Positions 1 to 8,570 of a DNA stretch of 17,477 bases are shown in pieces. The stretch is from an uncultured Synergistales bacterium (GTDB lineage Bacteria; Synergistota; Synergistia; Synergistales; Aminobacteriaceae). The notes under the pieces were generated by a model that saw only the letters and a list, made by a program, of their open reading frames with translations, did no database searches and was not told the origin of the DNA. Position numbers and translations under genes: made by a program. The DNA lies in the NCBI GenBank assembly GCA_905234205.1, contig CAJOGG010000017.1:1-17477 (forward strand). The letters run 5' to 3'. Positions within the stretch are counted from its first letter, which is position 1. Each line of letters opens with the position of its first letter.

Positions 1-1080
1 AAGGTCGCGTCACCTAATGAGCCTATGACGATCTTAAAGACGAGATTTATTCGAGAGAATTACCCGGATATTATAGGCATTGGCGGCGATATGGACTTCT
101 CGAACTTTCAGGACGCGAAATTACTTGCAGATGTTTCAGGTTATAAAGGGTTATCGACAATCAAGAAAGCATATATTGACATTATTGAAGGGCTTGAATT
201 TGTCCCGACGCCTGGAACTTTCGGAGTCCCTTACATGGCAAACGCTGCGGGCATTCTCTACAACAAAGATATTTTTGACGCTCACGGTTGGACGATCCCG
301 GAGTCTTGGCCAGAATTTATCAAGTTATGCGACGATATTCAAGCAGCAGGGATTCGGCCTCTATATTTCGGCTTCAAGGATACATGGACGACTTTAGCTC
401 CGTGGAACGCTCTTGCGGTTGGCCTAGCTCCTGCCGATGTATGCCAGCAAGTTAATCTCGGTAACACTACATTCACGGAAAAATATCACGAAACAGCCGA
501 GAAAATTTATGCTATGCTCAAATACGCTGAAGAAGGTCCGTTTGCTTATGGTTACAATGACGCTTGCACAGCCTTTGCCCGTGGTGAGTCAGCTATGTAT
601 GTAATCGGAAATTACGCTATCCCGCAAATACTTTCAGTCAATCCCACTATGAATATTGATTCGTTCGTTATGCCAGGGAGTGAAGACCCCAACGGCCAGA
701 CATTGAACAGCGGTGTTGACCTTATGTTTTGCGTTATGGAAAACAGCCCTAACAAGGCTGCGGCTTATGAAGTTCTTGATTTCCTGCTTGCCCCGGAAAA
801 TATTCAGCTCTATGTTGATGCCCAAAACTCCGTGCCATGCAAGACAGGCGATTTCAAGCTTACCCCCATGCTTAACGGCATGAGAAAGTATATTGACGCT
901 GGAAAAATGGCCGACTATCACGATCATCATTATCCTTCAGAAATGGCAGTAGATGCTCAAATTCAGACGTACTTGATCAACGGCGATATTAATCAGTTCC
1001 TGGCCAAGTTCGATAAAGATTGGGTACGTTACAACAGGGATATTATTAGCAAACTGCAAAAGTACAACGCTTCACATTAA
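1..1080 (+). CDS. Sugar ABC transporter substrate-binding protein (5' truncated)
   Basis: This is the C-terminal part of a family 1 extracellular solute-binding protein (COG1653, UgpB/MsmE-like), which captures a sugar outside the membrane and delivers it to the permeases. The reading frame is already open at base 1 and the ATG at 25 lies inside the protein, so the true start, signal peptide and roughly the first 50-80 residues lie off the window. Recognisable family features are GVPYMANAAGILYNKDIF, where the ligand-facing lobe begins, a downstream stretch of the type PESWPEFIKLCDDIQAAGI, the segment FARGESAMYVIGNYAI, and a C-terminal YEVLDFLLAPENIQLY. The permease gene follows after 19 bases, and an alpha-galactosidase ends the operon. 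I therefore infer an alpha-galactoside such as melibiose or raffinose as substrate. The family call is firm; the substrate is inferred from neighbours only. Confidence 0.93.
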   Translation, partial: KVASPNEPMTILKTRFIRENYPDIIGIGGDMDFSNFQDAKLLADVSGYKGLSTIKKAYIDIIEGLEFVPTPGTFGVPYMANAAGILYNKDIFDAHGWTIPESWPEFIKLCDDIQAAGIRPLYFGFKDTWTTLAPWNALAVGLAPADVCQQVNLGNTTFTEKYHETAEKIYAMLKYAEEGPFAYGYNDACTAFARGESAMYVIGNYAIPQILSVNPTMNIDSFVMPGSEDPNGQTLNSGVDLMFCVMENSPNKAAAYEVLDFLLAPENIQLYVDAQNSVPCKTGDFKLTPMLNGMRKYIDAGKMADYHDHHYPSEMAVDAQIQTYLINGDINQFLAKFDKDWVRYNRDIISKLQKYNASH

Positions 1081-1084
1081 CGCT

Positions 1085-1093
1085 AAAGGAGGT
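1085..1093 (+). promoter_or_regulatory. Strong ribosome binding site of the first sugar permease
   Basis: AAAGGAGGT lies 6 bases before the ATG at 1100. It is close to the full anti-Shine-Dalgarno complement and fixes the permease start. Confidence 0.85.
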
Positions 1094-1099
1094 ATAAAC

Positions 1100-1951
1100 A
1101 TGAAAAGTCAAAACGAGAGAAAACGCACTTTCTTGTTAATCGCTATTCCGATTCTGTTATTATTCTTCGGGTTCAACACTCTGCCATTGCTTCGCGGTTT
1201 TATCTACAGCTTCACGAACTTTAGGGGCTATGGCTCATATGATTGGGTGGGCTGGAGAAATTACATTGATCTCTTCACAGATACAAGGGTCGGAAATTCG
1301 TATTGGTTCACATTCAAGCTGGCATTGGTCGCTACGATACTGATTAATATTTTGAGTCTGATAATGGCCTTGGCACTCAACAGCAAAATACGTTTCAAAA
1401 GTTTCTTACGAGGAATGTATTTTATCCCGAATATCTTGGGCGCGTTGGTTGTCGGTTATATATTCAGCTACATATTCACGTACATTTTACCGGCTCTGAC
1501 TCATGCTGCGAGTATGTTGGCAAGCAAAACTTGGGCATGGGTTGCGATCGTTATAGTATGTGCGTGGCAGTCAATCGCTATGAACACGTTGATTTATATT
1601 TCGGGTCTCCAGACAGTTCCGGAAGATGTCTACGAGGCCGCATCACTTGATGGTGCTACGGGCTGGAATAGGTTCCGCTATATCACGTTCCCGTTGATAA
1701 TGCCGTTCTTCACAATTAACATGGTCTTATGCATGAAGAATAACTTAATGGTGTTCGATCAGATCATGGCGTTGACGAAAGGCGGCCCCGCTCAAAGCAC
1801 TGAATCAATTTCCTACTTGATTTACAACAACGGTATGAACGGCGGGCAATTCGGTTTTCAGAGTGCTAATGCTGTGATATTTTTCATAGTAATAGTCGTA
1901 ATTTCCGTGCTTCAGTTAAGATTTCTGAACAAGAGAGAGGAGCAGCTGTAA
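1100..1951 (+). CDS. Sugar ABC transporter permease, MalF/MsmF type
   Basis: This is one of the two membrane subunits of a carbohydrate importer of the CUT1 class. The 283-residue protein has a short basic cytoplasmic start (KSQNERKR), a first hydrophobic helix at about residues 11-35, and several further membrane segments, six in total by eye. The cytoplasmic EAA loop that docks on the ATPase is visible at about residues 179-199, beginning EAASLDGATGWNRFRYI and followed by FPLIMP. The length is normal for MsmF/UgpA-type permeases that lack MalF's large periplasmic loop. It is followed 3 bases later by its partner permease, so the two are surely co-translated. Substrate specificity is inferred from the alpha-galactosidase downstream. 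Confidence 0.95.
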   Translation: MKSQNERKRTFLLIAIPILLLFFGFNTLPLLRGFIYSFTNFRGYGSYDWVGWRNYIDLFTDTRVGNSYWFTFKLALVATILINILSLIMALALNSKIRFKSFLRGMYFIPNILGALVVGYIFSYIFTYILPALTHAASMLASKTWAWVAIVIVCAWQSIAMNTLIYISGLQTVPEDVYEAASLDGATGWNRFRYITFPLIMPFFTINMVLCMKNNLMVFDQIMALTKGGPAQSTESISYLIYNNGMNGGQFGFQSANAVIFFIVIVVISVLQLRFLNKREEQL

Positions 1952-1954
1952 CCC

Positions 1955-2800
1955 ATGGAAGATATAAAAGTTAAAGAAAGATTTAATTGGCCCGTAACGA
2001 TATTATTATTGCTTGGCCTATTTACCGTTTTGTTCCCGCTGTACATGACCATAGTAATCGCCTTCAAGCAGCCTAGTGAAATGACGAATAACGTTGTAGG
2101 ACTTCTGTCATTCCCGAAGTCATGGAGCTTTGATAATTTCCGCGAGGCAATGAGAGTTACAGATTTCTGGCGATCATTATTCAATAGCTTCTTGATTACT
2201 GCCGTAACTATGGTAATTTCGATCGTGATTCACTCGTTGATGGGTTATGCAGTTGCTCGTAACATGAACACGAATAGATTTTACAGGTTCAGCTACTACT
2301 ATATTGTAAGCGGAATGTTTGTCCCGTTTGCGATTTTGATGATGCCACTTGTAAAACAGACTGCTCAACTTCATATTGATAACGTCTTTGGGGTAATAGT
2401 CCTCTATGTTGTGTTCTATATGCCAATGAACGTTTTGCTTTATGCTGGTTACCTGAAGAATATTCCCATAGCGCTTGAGGAAGCTGCACACGTTGACGGG
2501 GCATCGACTTGGACGACGTACTGGAAAATTATATTCCCGTTAATGTGGCCTATGCATGCTACTGTTGCAGTATTGACGGCTCTTGGCACATGGAACGACG
2601 TAATGACTCCTCTTGTAATCATGTCAGGGAGCGGCATTAATACTCTTCCACTTGCTCAGCTTAACTTCCAAACTCAATTCGGAACAAATTACAATCTTGC
2701 GTTCGCGTCATACCTTCTTGCTTTGTTGCCTATGTTAATATTCTATCTCGTTGCACAAAAGCAAATAATCAACGGCGTAATAAATGGAGCAGTGAAATAA
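1955..2800 (+). CDS. Sugar ABC transporter permease, MalG/MsmG type
   Basis: This is the second membrane subunit of the same importer. The 281-residue protein has a hydrophobic first helix at about residues 13-35 and a conserved NSFLITAVTMVIS segment near residue 77. Its EAA loop begins at about residue 175 with EEAAHVDGASTWTTYWKIIF and is followed by PLMWP. The start ATG is 3 bases after the preceding stop, with AGAGGAG (1936-1942) inside the end of the upstream gene as ribosome binding site. The alpha-galactosidase starts 4 bases after its stop. No ATPase gene lies in this operon. In relatives such as the streptococcal Msm/Raf systems a shared MsmK-type ATPase energises several sugar importers, and the same is likely here. 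Confidence 0.95.
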   Translation: MEDIKVKERFNWPVTILLLLGLFTVLFPLYMTIVIAFKQPSEMTNNVVGLLSFPKSWSFDNFREAMRVTDFWRSLFNSFLITAVTMVISIVIHSLMGYAVARNMNTNRFYRFSYYYIVSGMFVPFAILMMPLVKQTAQLHIDNVFGVIVLYVVFYMPMNVLLYAGYLKNIPIALEEAAHVDGASTWTTYWKIIFPLMWPMHATVAVLTALGTWNDVMTPLVIMSGSGINTLPLAQLNFQTQFGTNYNLAFASYLLALLPMLIFYLVAQKQIINGVINGAVK

Positions 2801-2804
2801 ATAT

Positions 2805-4988
2805 ATGTCAATCGAATACGATAACAACACTAGAATTTTTACTCTACACACAAATAATTCGACATATCAGATGCAGGCAGATAGCTTCGGTTATCTGCTT
2901 CACCTGTATTATGGGAGAAGGGCTAATGGATTTGCTAATTGGGAATTAACTTACGCGGACCGTGGATTTTCAGCCAGTCCATATGATGCAGGCAATGATC
3001 GTACATATTCGCTTGATGTTTTGCCACAGGAATTTCCGTCACAAGGCACAGGCGATTATCGAAATACTATGCTCGAGGTACGAGACTCTGAAGGAGTTTA
3101 TGGGTGTGATTTGCGTTATGACGGCTATGAGATTCGCGACGGTAAATACTCATTAAACGGACTCCCCGCTGTATATGCTAATCATAATGAAGAGGCGCAG
3201 ACTTTAATAATCACGCTTAAGAATGAACGGCTTAATCTCAGCGTAAAACTTTTATATGGCGTATTACCAGATAAGGACATCATAACCCGCAGCGTCATTA
3301 TCAAGAATGAAGGCACAAAGAAAATCACGGTTATGAAGCTTTGTAGCGCATGCCTTGATTTCACACACGGAAGCTTTGATTTAATTACGTTTCACGGCCA
3401 CCACATGATGGAACGACAGTTTGACCGCCAAGAAGTTCATCATGGTTCCAGCTTAATCGGCAGTCGTAGGGGAATGTCTTCCCACCAGTATAACCCGTTT
3501 CTAATTCTTGCTGATCATGACACTACGGAAAAATCTGGACGTTGTTGGGGTATGCAATTCGTATACAGCGGAGGTTTTGAGGCCGGGGCAGAGCTTGACC
3601 AGTTTAATCAAACACGCGTATTTATGGGATTGTCGCAGGAAAAATTTGCTTATGAGCTTGAGGCAGACGAGGAAATTATCGGGCCAGAAGTTATTATGAC
3701 GTTCAGCAATGAAGGATTCGGTAAACTATCGCAGAATTATCACGAGTGTATCAGAGAAAATATTCGCAGAGGAAAATTCAGAGACGCAGAGCGTCCTATA
3801 GTTTTAAATACTTGGGAAGCGTTATATTTTGACTTCAATGGCAAAAAAATTATGGAGGTTGCACGAGAGGCCAAGGAGCTTGGAATTGATATGCTTGTAA
3901 TTGATGATGGCTGGTTCATGAATCGTAACGATGATTGCAGAGCGTTAGGAGATTGGACGGTTGATGAATCAAAATTGGGCTGCTCATTAGGTGAACTTGC
4001 GAATATGATAAATGAGTTGGGGCTGAAAGCTGGATTGTGGGTTGAGCCTGAAATGATAAGTGAAGACAGCAGATTGTATCGTGAGCACCCTGACTGGGCA
4101 ATGATTATACCGAACGAGAAACCTACACTTGGCCGAAATCAATTAGTGTTAGACCTGTCGCGCAACGATGTCAGGGAATATATCTTCAACGTAATATCAA
4201 GCATACTTGAACAAGCCAATATTGAGTATCTCAAATGGGATTATAACCGCTCAATCAATGAAGCATTCTCACACGAGACTGACAACGGAAAAACAATGTA
4301 TGATTATATGCTAGGCTTGTACGAAATTCTCGAACGCATAAATTCATGTTACCCCAATGTTCTTATTGAAGGTTGCGCGGGTGGTGGAGGACGCTTTGAT
4401 GCTGGAATGCTTTACTATACTCCGCGAATTTGGTGCAGTGATAATACTGATGCTATAGACCGTCTAAAAATTCATTACGGAACTTCTTTCGGGTATCCGG
4501 CCAGTGTTTTAAGTGCTCATGTATCTGTTTGTCCCAATCATCAAACCGGAAGGATTACACCGTTAAAGACTCGTTATATAGCAGCAATGAGCGGAGCTTT
4601 CGGCTATGAACTTAACCCTAGTTTTCTTAGTGCCGACGAGAAGCAAGAAGTCATTAGTCAGATTGAGCAGTATAAGCAGAATAGCAAGATTATTAACGAA
4701 GGTCTTTATTACAGATTGAGCGCCCCTGATTGCGAAACGTTCTGTGCCTGGGAATATATATCACGGGACGGAAGCAAAATATTACTAAACGTAATAACGC
4801 TGTTGAATCACGGGAACATGTCGCAAATATACGTTACACCAAAAGGCTTGACCCCAGGAGCGTTTTATCGTGATATTGAGAGCGAGAAAATTTATGCTGC
4901 CGATATATTAATGGACTCTGGTTTTCCGTTGAAGATGCCTACTCGGGATTTTGAAGGCTATATATTTAGATTTGAGAGAATACAATGA
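2805..4988 (+). CDS. aga: Alpha-galactosidase, glycoside hydrolase family 36
   Basis: The enzyme hydrolyses terminal alpha-1,6-galactosyl residues from melibiose, raffinose and stachyose. No signal peptide is present, so it should act in the cytoplasm on imported sugar. At 727 residues it matches the usual length of bacterial GH36 enzymes of the AgaN/MelA type. In order one sees an N-terminal beta-sandwich (about 1-320) containing GMSSHQYNPF, then the (beta/alpha)8 barrel with LVIDDGWF (residues 365-371), WVEPEMIS, and KWDYNR, whose Asp479 is the predicted nucleophile. The acid/base residue is Asp546 in WCSDNTDAIDR, preceded by the glycine-rich EGCAGGGGRFD. A small C-terminal beta-domain ends the protein. 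The Shine-Dalgarno site is weak and distant (GGAG at 2786-2789), so translation probably depends on coupling to the permease gene 4 bases upstream. All key catalytic motifs are intact. Confidence 0.97.
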   Translation: MSIEYDNNTRIFTLHTNNSTYQMQADSFGYLLHLYYGRRANGFANWELTYADRGFSASPYDAGNDRTYSLDVLPQEFPSQGTGDYRNTMLEVRDSEGVYGCDLRYDGYEIRDGKYSLNGLPAVYANHNEEAQTLIITLKNERLNLSVKLLYGVLPDKDIITRSVIIKNEGTKKITVMKLCSACLDFTHGSFDLITFHGHHMMERQFDRQEVHHGSSLIGSRRGMSSHQYNPFLILADHDTTEKSGRCWGMQFVYSGGFEAGAELDQFNQTRVFMGLSQEKFAYELEADEEIIGPEVIMTFSNEGFGKLSQNYHECIRENIRRGKFRDAERPIVLNTWEALYFDFNGKKIMEVAREAKELGIDMLVIDDGWFMNRNDDCRALGDWTVDESKLGCSLGELANMINELGLKAGLWVEPEMISEDSRLYREHPDWAMIIPNEKPTLGRNQLVLDLSRNDVREYIFNVISSILEQANIEYLKWDYNRSINEAFSHETDNGKTMYDYMLGLYEILERINSCYPNVLIEGCAGGGGRFDAGMLYYTPRIWCSDNTDAIDRLKIHYGTSFGYPASVLSAHVSVCPNHQTGRITPLKTRYIAAMSGAFGYELNPSFLSADEKQEVISQIEQYKQNSKIINEGLYYRLSAPDCETFCAWEYISRDGSKILLNVITLLNHGNMSQIYVTPKGLTPGAFYRDIESEKIYAADILMDSGFPLKMPTRDFEGYIFRFERIQ

Positions 4989-5043
4989 TCAATAGACGGC
5001 CAGGAGGGGAATTATATACTTATACGTCATGCGAAGTACTGTA

Positions 5044-5976
5044 TCAATTACCCAAGACAGTTACTCTATCACCAGCTCTTGCGGATCCAGCTTCAAGGAC
5101 TTTCGCGAAAATCCCCTCCCTAGGCATAACACAATCTCCGGTTAACTCACGAATAGCACAAGAAGCATGACACTCCTTGCCAATTTGAGTAACTTCGCAT
5201 AACGCAGAGCCAATTTTAAGTTTTGTAGCTACAGGCAGTTTATATAGGCATAACCCCTCTACTAAAATATTTTCGGCAAAAGCTCCAGCAGGTAGGTTAA
5301 TTTTGACTTTCTCCTGAACTTTTTGAACGCTCTCAACTCCAAGCAGGCTAATTTGTCTATGCCAGTTCCCCGCATGAGCATCGCCTATGATTCCGTAATC
5401 AGGTTTCATTTCTATAGCGTCCACTGAAAATTTTTGAGTGCCTTTTTGGGTGCTTATGTTGACAGAACGAATAATCCCGAACTTTTCCGCACAGTCCGCT
5501 GATCCTGAAGATTGCAACATTTCCACACCGTGGTGAATTGCGTGAATGACTGCCGCAAGATTTTCTGTTGAGGCTTTTCGGCTTCCTGGAAGGTTAATTA
5601 TTAAAGTCGTGCCTCTAATCCCGGCTTCCTCACGAGAAAGACAGGCGCGCGGAGTAATTTTGAGGCTAGCTGCTCTCATTGCTTCTGGTATTCCTGGTGC
5701 TCTGCGTTCGATTACTGCTAACGTTGCTTCAGGAGTTATATCGCGAGATGAAAAACCTGTGCCGCCAGTTGTCAATACAAGAGGAATTTTTAGATCGTCA
5801 GCACAACGAATCAATTCCGCTTGAATCTTTATAGCTTCGTCCGGCAAAATTGCAGTATAAACCACCTGCCAGTTTTCACTTTCAAGCATTTCCTTTAACG
5901 CGGGACCGCTAGTGTCCTCTCGTTCGCCTCGTGAAGCTTTATCGCTGATCGTTAAAATTGCTGCTCTAGTATCCAT
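5044..5976 (-). CDS. Mog-MOSC fusion: molybdopterin adenylyltransferase-like plus MOSC domain
   Basis: This is a two-domain molybdenum-cofactor protein of 310 residues. Residues 1-160 are a MogA/MoaB-type domain, the family that adenylylates molybdopterin before metal insertion. It shows SDKASRGEREDTSG (11-24), TTGGTG (69-74), SSRDITPEAT (77-86) and the nucleotide loop NLPGSRKAS (128-136). Residues about 165-310 are a MOSC domain, as found in proteins that handle or sulfurate molybdenum cofactor. It shows GIIGDAHAG (195-203), AENILVEG (234-241) and GKECHASC (266-273), with Cys269 and Cys273 as candidate active residues. The gene begins 12 bases after moaC ends, so it is the last gene of the minus-strand operon and runs convergent with the alpha-galactosidase. 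Each domain is clear; the role of the MOSC part is inferred. Confidence 0.93.
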   Translation of the reverse strand: MDTRAAILTISDKASRGEREDTSGPALKEMLESENWQVVYTAILPDEAIKIQAELIRCADDLKIPLVLTTGGTGFSSRDITPEATLAVIERRAPGIPEAMRAASLKITPRACLSREEAGIRGTTLIINLPGSRKASTENLAAVIHAIHHGVEMLQSSGSADCAEKFGIIRSVNISTQKGTQKFSVDAIEMKPDYGIIGDAHAGNWHRQISLLGVESVQKVQEKVKINLPAGAFAENILVEGLCLYKLPVATKLKIGSALCEVTQIGKECHASCAIRELTGDCVMPREGIFAKVLEAGSARAGDRVTVLGN

Positions 5977-5988
5977 TTAAGTTCTTTC

Positions 5989-6468
5989 TCACTCTCTATG
6001 ATAATCTCCGTGAAGTCCGCCTGTTTTACTGACGAGTCTAATATCCGAGATAACAATATCTCTCTGTACTGCCTTGCACATGTCATAAACGGTCAAAGCC
6101 GCAATAGAAACCGCGGTCAAAGCCTCCATTTCTACGCCCGTTTTTCCTTCGCAGCTAATCTCCGCTGAAATTTCAACCGAGCTCCGTTTTTCGTCAAGCC
6201 ATAATTTAAGCTTCACGCCCTCAATCTGAATGCTATGACACATGGGAATTATATCCGGAGTACGTTTTGCCCCCATTATCCCAGCAACCTGCGCAACTGT
6301 CAGAACGTCTCCTTTTTTCATGCCTCCTGTGCTTATAAGCTCAAAAGTTCTCTTGTTGATAATGACTCGTCCTGCTGCTTTAGCTGTTCGTTGAGTGATT
6401 GATTTTTCTCCCACGTCAACCATTTTTGCCCGACCCGTTTCATCAAAATGTGTGAAGTCTTCATTCAT
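5989..6468 (-). CDS. moaC: Cyclic pyranopterin monophosphate synthase MoaC
   Basis: MoaC converts the 3',8-cyclo-GTP product of MoaA into cyclic pyranopterin monophosphate, the first stable intermediate of molybdenum cofactor synthesis. The 159-residue length is typical. Diagnostic motifs are MVDVGEKSITQRTA (16-29), KKGDVL (51-56), AKRTPDIIPMCHSI (67-80), GKTGVEMEALTAVS (108-121) and YDMCKA (128-133). Lys52, Asp129 and Lys132 correspond to the catalytic residues known from E. coli MoaC. The start ATG lies 32 bases after the moaA stop and has no good Shine-Dalgarno sequence, so translation may depend on moaA. It belongs to the moaA-moaC-mog/MOSC block and appears intact. Confidence 0.97.
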   Translation of the reverse strand: MNEDFTHFDETGRAKMVDVGEKSITQRTAKAAGRVIINKRTFELISTGGMKKGDVLTVAQVAGIMGAKRTPDIIPMCHSIQIEGVKLKLWLDEKRSSVEISAEISCEGKTGVEMEALTAVSIAALTVYDMCKAVQRDIVISDIRLVSKTGGLHGDYHRE

Positions 6469-6500
6469 GTTGCTTATTGTATCAGATAAGTGATTTTCTC

Positions 6501-7478
6501 TCAGCCTCCTATTTCAAACATTTTGCGATATTCACTTACAAGTTCTTCATTCTCAAAGCTATGGGCTTGCGGTTTTGCCTCTATTGCTGTGCGAATGGTC
6601 AACGCTAATTTTTCAGGACGATCTATTTTGTTGGTCTCTCTAAGTATCTTACGGAGATCGAAATTTTTCGCAAAGCATAAACAGGGTTTCAACATTCCAT
6701 TTGCAGTTAGTCTAATTCGATTACATGAGCCGCAAAATTTTTTGTTCATAGCACTGATAAAACCAACACAGCCCAAAAAACCTGGTATCTTGAAATATAC
6801 GGCAGGGCCATTCCCGTGAATACTTGTATCAGGTGTAATAGCTGGATATTTACCACGAATTTTAGCGAGCAGTTCTTCATTATTGACAGAGCGAAAATTT
6901 TTTGCCTCACCGATCGGCATCATTTCAATAAAGCGGACATCAATCGGTCTATCTTTAGCTATGTTCAAGAGTGCTTGCCATTCATCGACGTTGCAATTTT
7001 CTTGAAGCACCGAGTTAATTTTGACTTGAAGTCCGGCCGAAAGTGCTGCATCAATTCCGGCTAAAACATTATCAAGCTTATCGAAACCAGTAATTTCACT
7101 AAAAACTTTTCTGTCTAGGCTGTCAAGAGAAATGTTGATAGCTTCCAACCCCGCATCTTTCAAATTTTTGGCATATAGCGTTAGTAAAGCTCCGTTTGTT
7201 GTCATTGTTATATGTCTAATGCCTGGAATTTTTCGCAACTCCTGAACAAGCCATGTTATTCCCTGTCTAACTAATGGATCACCGCCCGTAATCTTCAGCT
7301 TTGATATTCCACATTGCGCTGCAATCGTAACAATTTCGATAATTTCCTCATAAGTCAATATATCGCTCATTGGACTCGTTTGAATCCCCCGAGGCATACA
7401 GTAACGACAACGAAAATTACATCTGTCAGTCACGGATATTCGCATGTAGTCAATTTTGCGGCCAAAAGAATCTTGCAT
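6501..7478 (-). CDS. moaA: GTP 3',8-cyclase MoaA (radical SAM)
   Basis: MoaA uses S-adenosylmethionine and two [4Fe-4S] clusters to rearrange GTP into 3',8-cyclo-7,8-dihydro-GTP, the first step of molybdenum cofactor synthesis. The 325-residue protein carries the N-terminal radical SAM cluster motif CNFRCRYC (Cys20, Cys24, Cys27). Its C-terminal GTP-binding cluster has Cys249, Cys252 and Cys266 in FCGSCNRIRLT and KPCL. It ends in the conserved Gly-Gly tail (FEIGG). The usual GGEP element near residue 65 reads GGDP here, a conservative change. The start at 7478 places the cluster motif at the normal distance from the N-terminus. The gene lies 27 bases after the ABC ATPase gene, with only a weak AGG-type ribosome binding site, which supports cotranscription with the transporter. 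Confidence 0.97.
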   Translation of the reverse strand: MQDSFGRKIDYMRISVTDRCNFRCRYCMPRGIQTSPMSDILTYEEIIEIVTIAAQCGISKLKITGGDPLVRQGITWLVQELRKIPGIRHITMTTNGALLTLYAKNLKDAGLEAINISLDSLDRKVFSEITGFDKLDNVLAGIDAALSAGLQVKINSVLQENCNVDEWQALLNIAKDRPIDVRFIEMMPIGEAKNFRSVNNEELLAKIRGKYPAITPDTSIHGNGPAVYFKIPGFLGCVGFISAMNKKFCGSCNRIRLTANGMLKPCLCFAKNFDLRKILRETNKIDRPEKLALTIRTAIEAKPQAHSFENEELVSEYRKMFEIGG

Positions 7479-7505
7479 GTTGATTACCTAAATACAACGT
7501 TTAGA

Positions 7506-8570
7506 TCAGCTAAGAATTTTTGTCTGGTCTGTGCCGTCGCCTTCAAACACGAGATACTCATCAAAGTCAAGCCATATTTTTGAGGCTATTGCTATTTGTC
7601 CGTAAGTGTGTCCAGCCGCAATTACTCGTATTTGTGTCCCGTCAATGTCAACTCGGCAATCATTAACATCACCCAAGTAATAAGCCTGCGTCAATGTTCC
7701 ACGTAAGACTCCTTTATCCGTTCTCATAGTTATATTGTCAGGTCTAACAGCTACGACAACTTGGCCGCGTTTATCTCCGGAATAAAACATACTTTGACCG
7801 CCTGAAAATTCGATTTTGCCTTCTGAAGCTGTACCGTGTAAGAAATTTATCTTGCCTATGAAATCCGCCACAAATTGATTCACGGGGTTGCGATAAATAT
7901 TCATGGGGGTGTCAACTTGTTGAACTACGCCTTTATTGAACACGATTATACGATCACTCATAGCCATTGCTTCTGTTTGGTCGTGAGTTACATATACAAC
8001 CGTTATCCCGAACTTTTTCTGCACGTCCTTAATCTCAAAGCGCATTGATTCACGTAATTTAGCGTCTAAGTTGCTCAAAGGTTCATCAAGCAATAAGACT
8101 CGCGGATTACTCACCAACGCACGGCCAAGAGCTACACGTTGCTGTTGACCTCCTGATAACTCGTTGGGCATTCGTGAAATATATTGCGACAAGTGAACGG
8201 ACTCGAGAATGTTTTCTACACGTTGCTTAATCTCATTACGTGAGACTTTCTGAATCTTTAACGGGTAAGCTACGTTATCGAATACATTCATGTGAGGCCA
8301 GACCGCATAAGACTGAAAGACCATGCCTATATTTCGTTCATTAGGAGGAATGAATTTACCGGAGCCGCTCACGATAACATCATCAAGCTTTATTTCGCCC
8401 GTCGTAGGTTTCTCAAAGCCCGCGATCATTCGTAACATTGTCGTCTTCCCACAACCTGAAGGGCCAAGCAGTGTAACGAACTCTTTATCGGCAAAAACGT
8501 TGCTGAACTCCTGAATAACTTGTACATTCCCGTAAGATTTTGTGATTTTGTTAAGCGTTATTGATGACAT
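7506..8570 (-). CDS. ABC transporter ATP-binding protein, FbpC/PotA type with TOBE domain
   Basis: This is the ATPase of an importer of the iron(III)/spermidine/2-aminoethylphosphonate family. The 354-residue protein has Walker A GPSGCGKT (36-43), Q-loop Gln86 in VFQSYAVWPH, signature LSGGQQQR (138-145), Walker B VLLLDEP (158-164), D-loop SNLDA and switch His196 in YVTHDQTEAM. Residues about 240-354 form a C-terminal TOBE-type regulatory domain (VVVAVRPDNITM). Its start codon overlaps the permease stop by one base (TAATG at 8568-8572, read on the minus strand), a sign of translational coupling. AAGGGGAG lies upstream within the permease gene. moaA follows after 27 bases. Transport function is certain; substrate is unknown. 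Confidence 0.95.
   Translation of the reverse strand: MSSITLNKITKSYGNVQVIQEFSNVFADKEFVTLLGPSGCGKTTMLRMIAGFEKPTTGEIKLDDVIVSGSGKFIPPNERNIGMVFQSYAVWPHMNVFDNVAYPLKIQKVSRNEIKQRVENILESVHLSQYISRMPNELSGGQQQRVALGRALVSNPRVLLLDEPLSNLDAKLRESMRFEIKDVQKKFGITVVYVTHDQTEAMAMSDRIIVFNKGVVQQVDTPMNIYRNPVNQFVADFIGKINFLHGTASEGKIEFSGGQSMFYSGDKRGQVVVAVRPDNITMRTDKGVLRGTLTQAYYLGDVNDCRVDIDGTQIRVIAAGHTYGQIAIASKIWLDFDEYLVFEGDGTDQTKILS

Noticed and set aside
634..930. Minus-strand 98-codon frame inside the sugar-binding protein gene
   Set aside because: It is antisense to a clear family member and shows no motif or start signal.
4989..5043. Weak hairpin (TACTT/AAGTA) in the convergent spacer as a bidirectional terminator
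   Set aside because: The stem is only 5 bp with an 11-base loop and no T run on either strand; I could not support a terminator here.
4985..5170. Small plus-strand frame overlapping the end of the alpha-galactosidase and the Mog-MOSC end
   Set aside because: Most of it is antisense to the conserved MOSC C-terminus, and nothing in the 55-base convergent spacer suggests a gene.
5546..5824. Plus-strand 92-codon frame inside the Mog-MOSC gene
   Set aside because: It is antisense to conserved Mog motifs and has no ribosome binding site.
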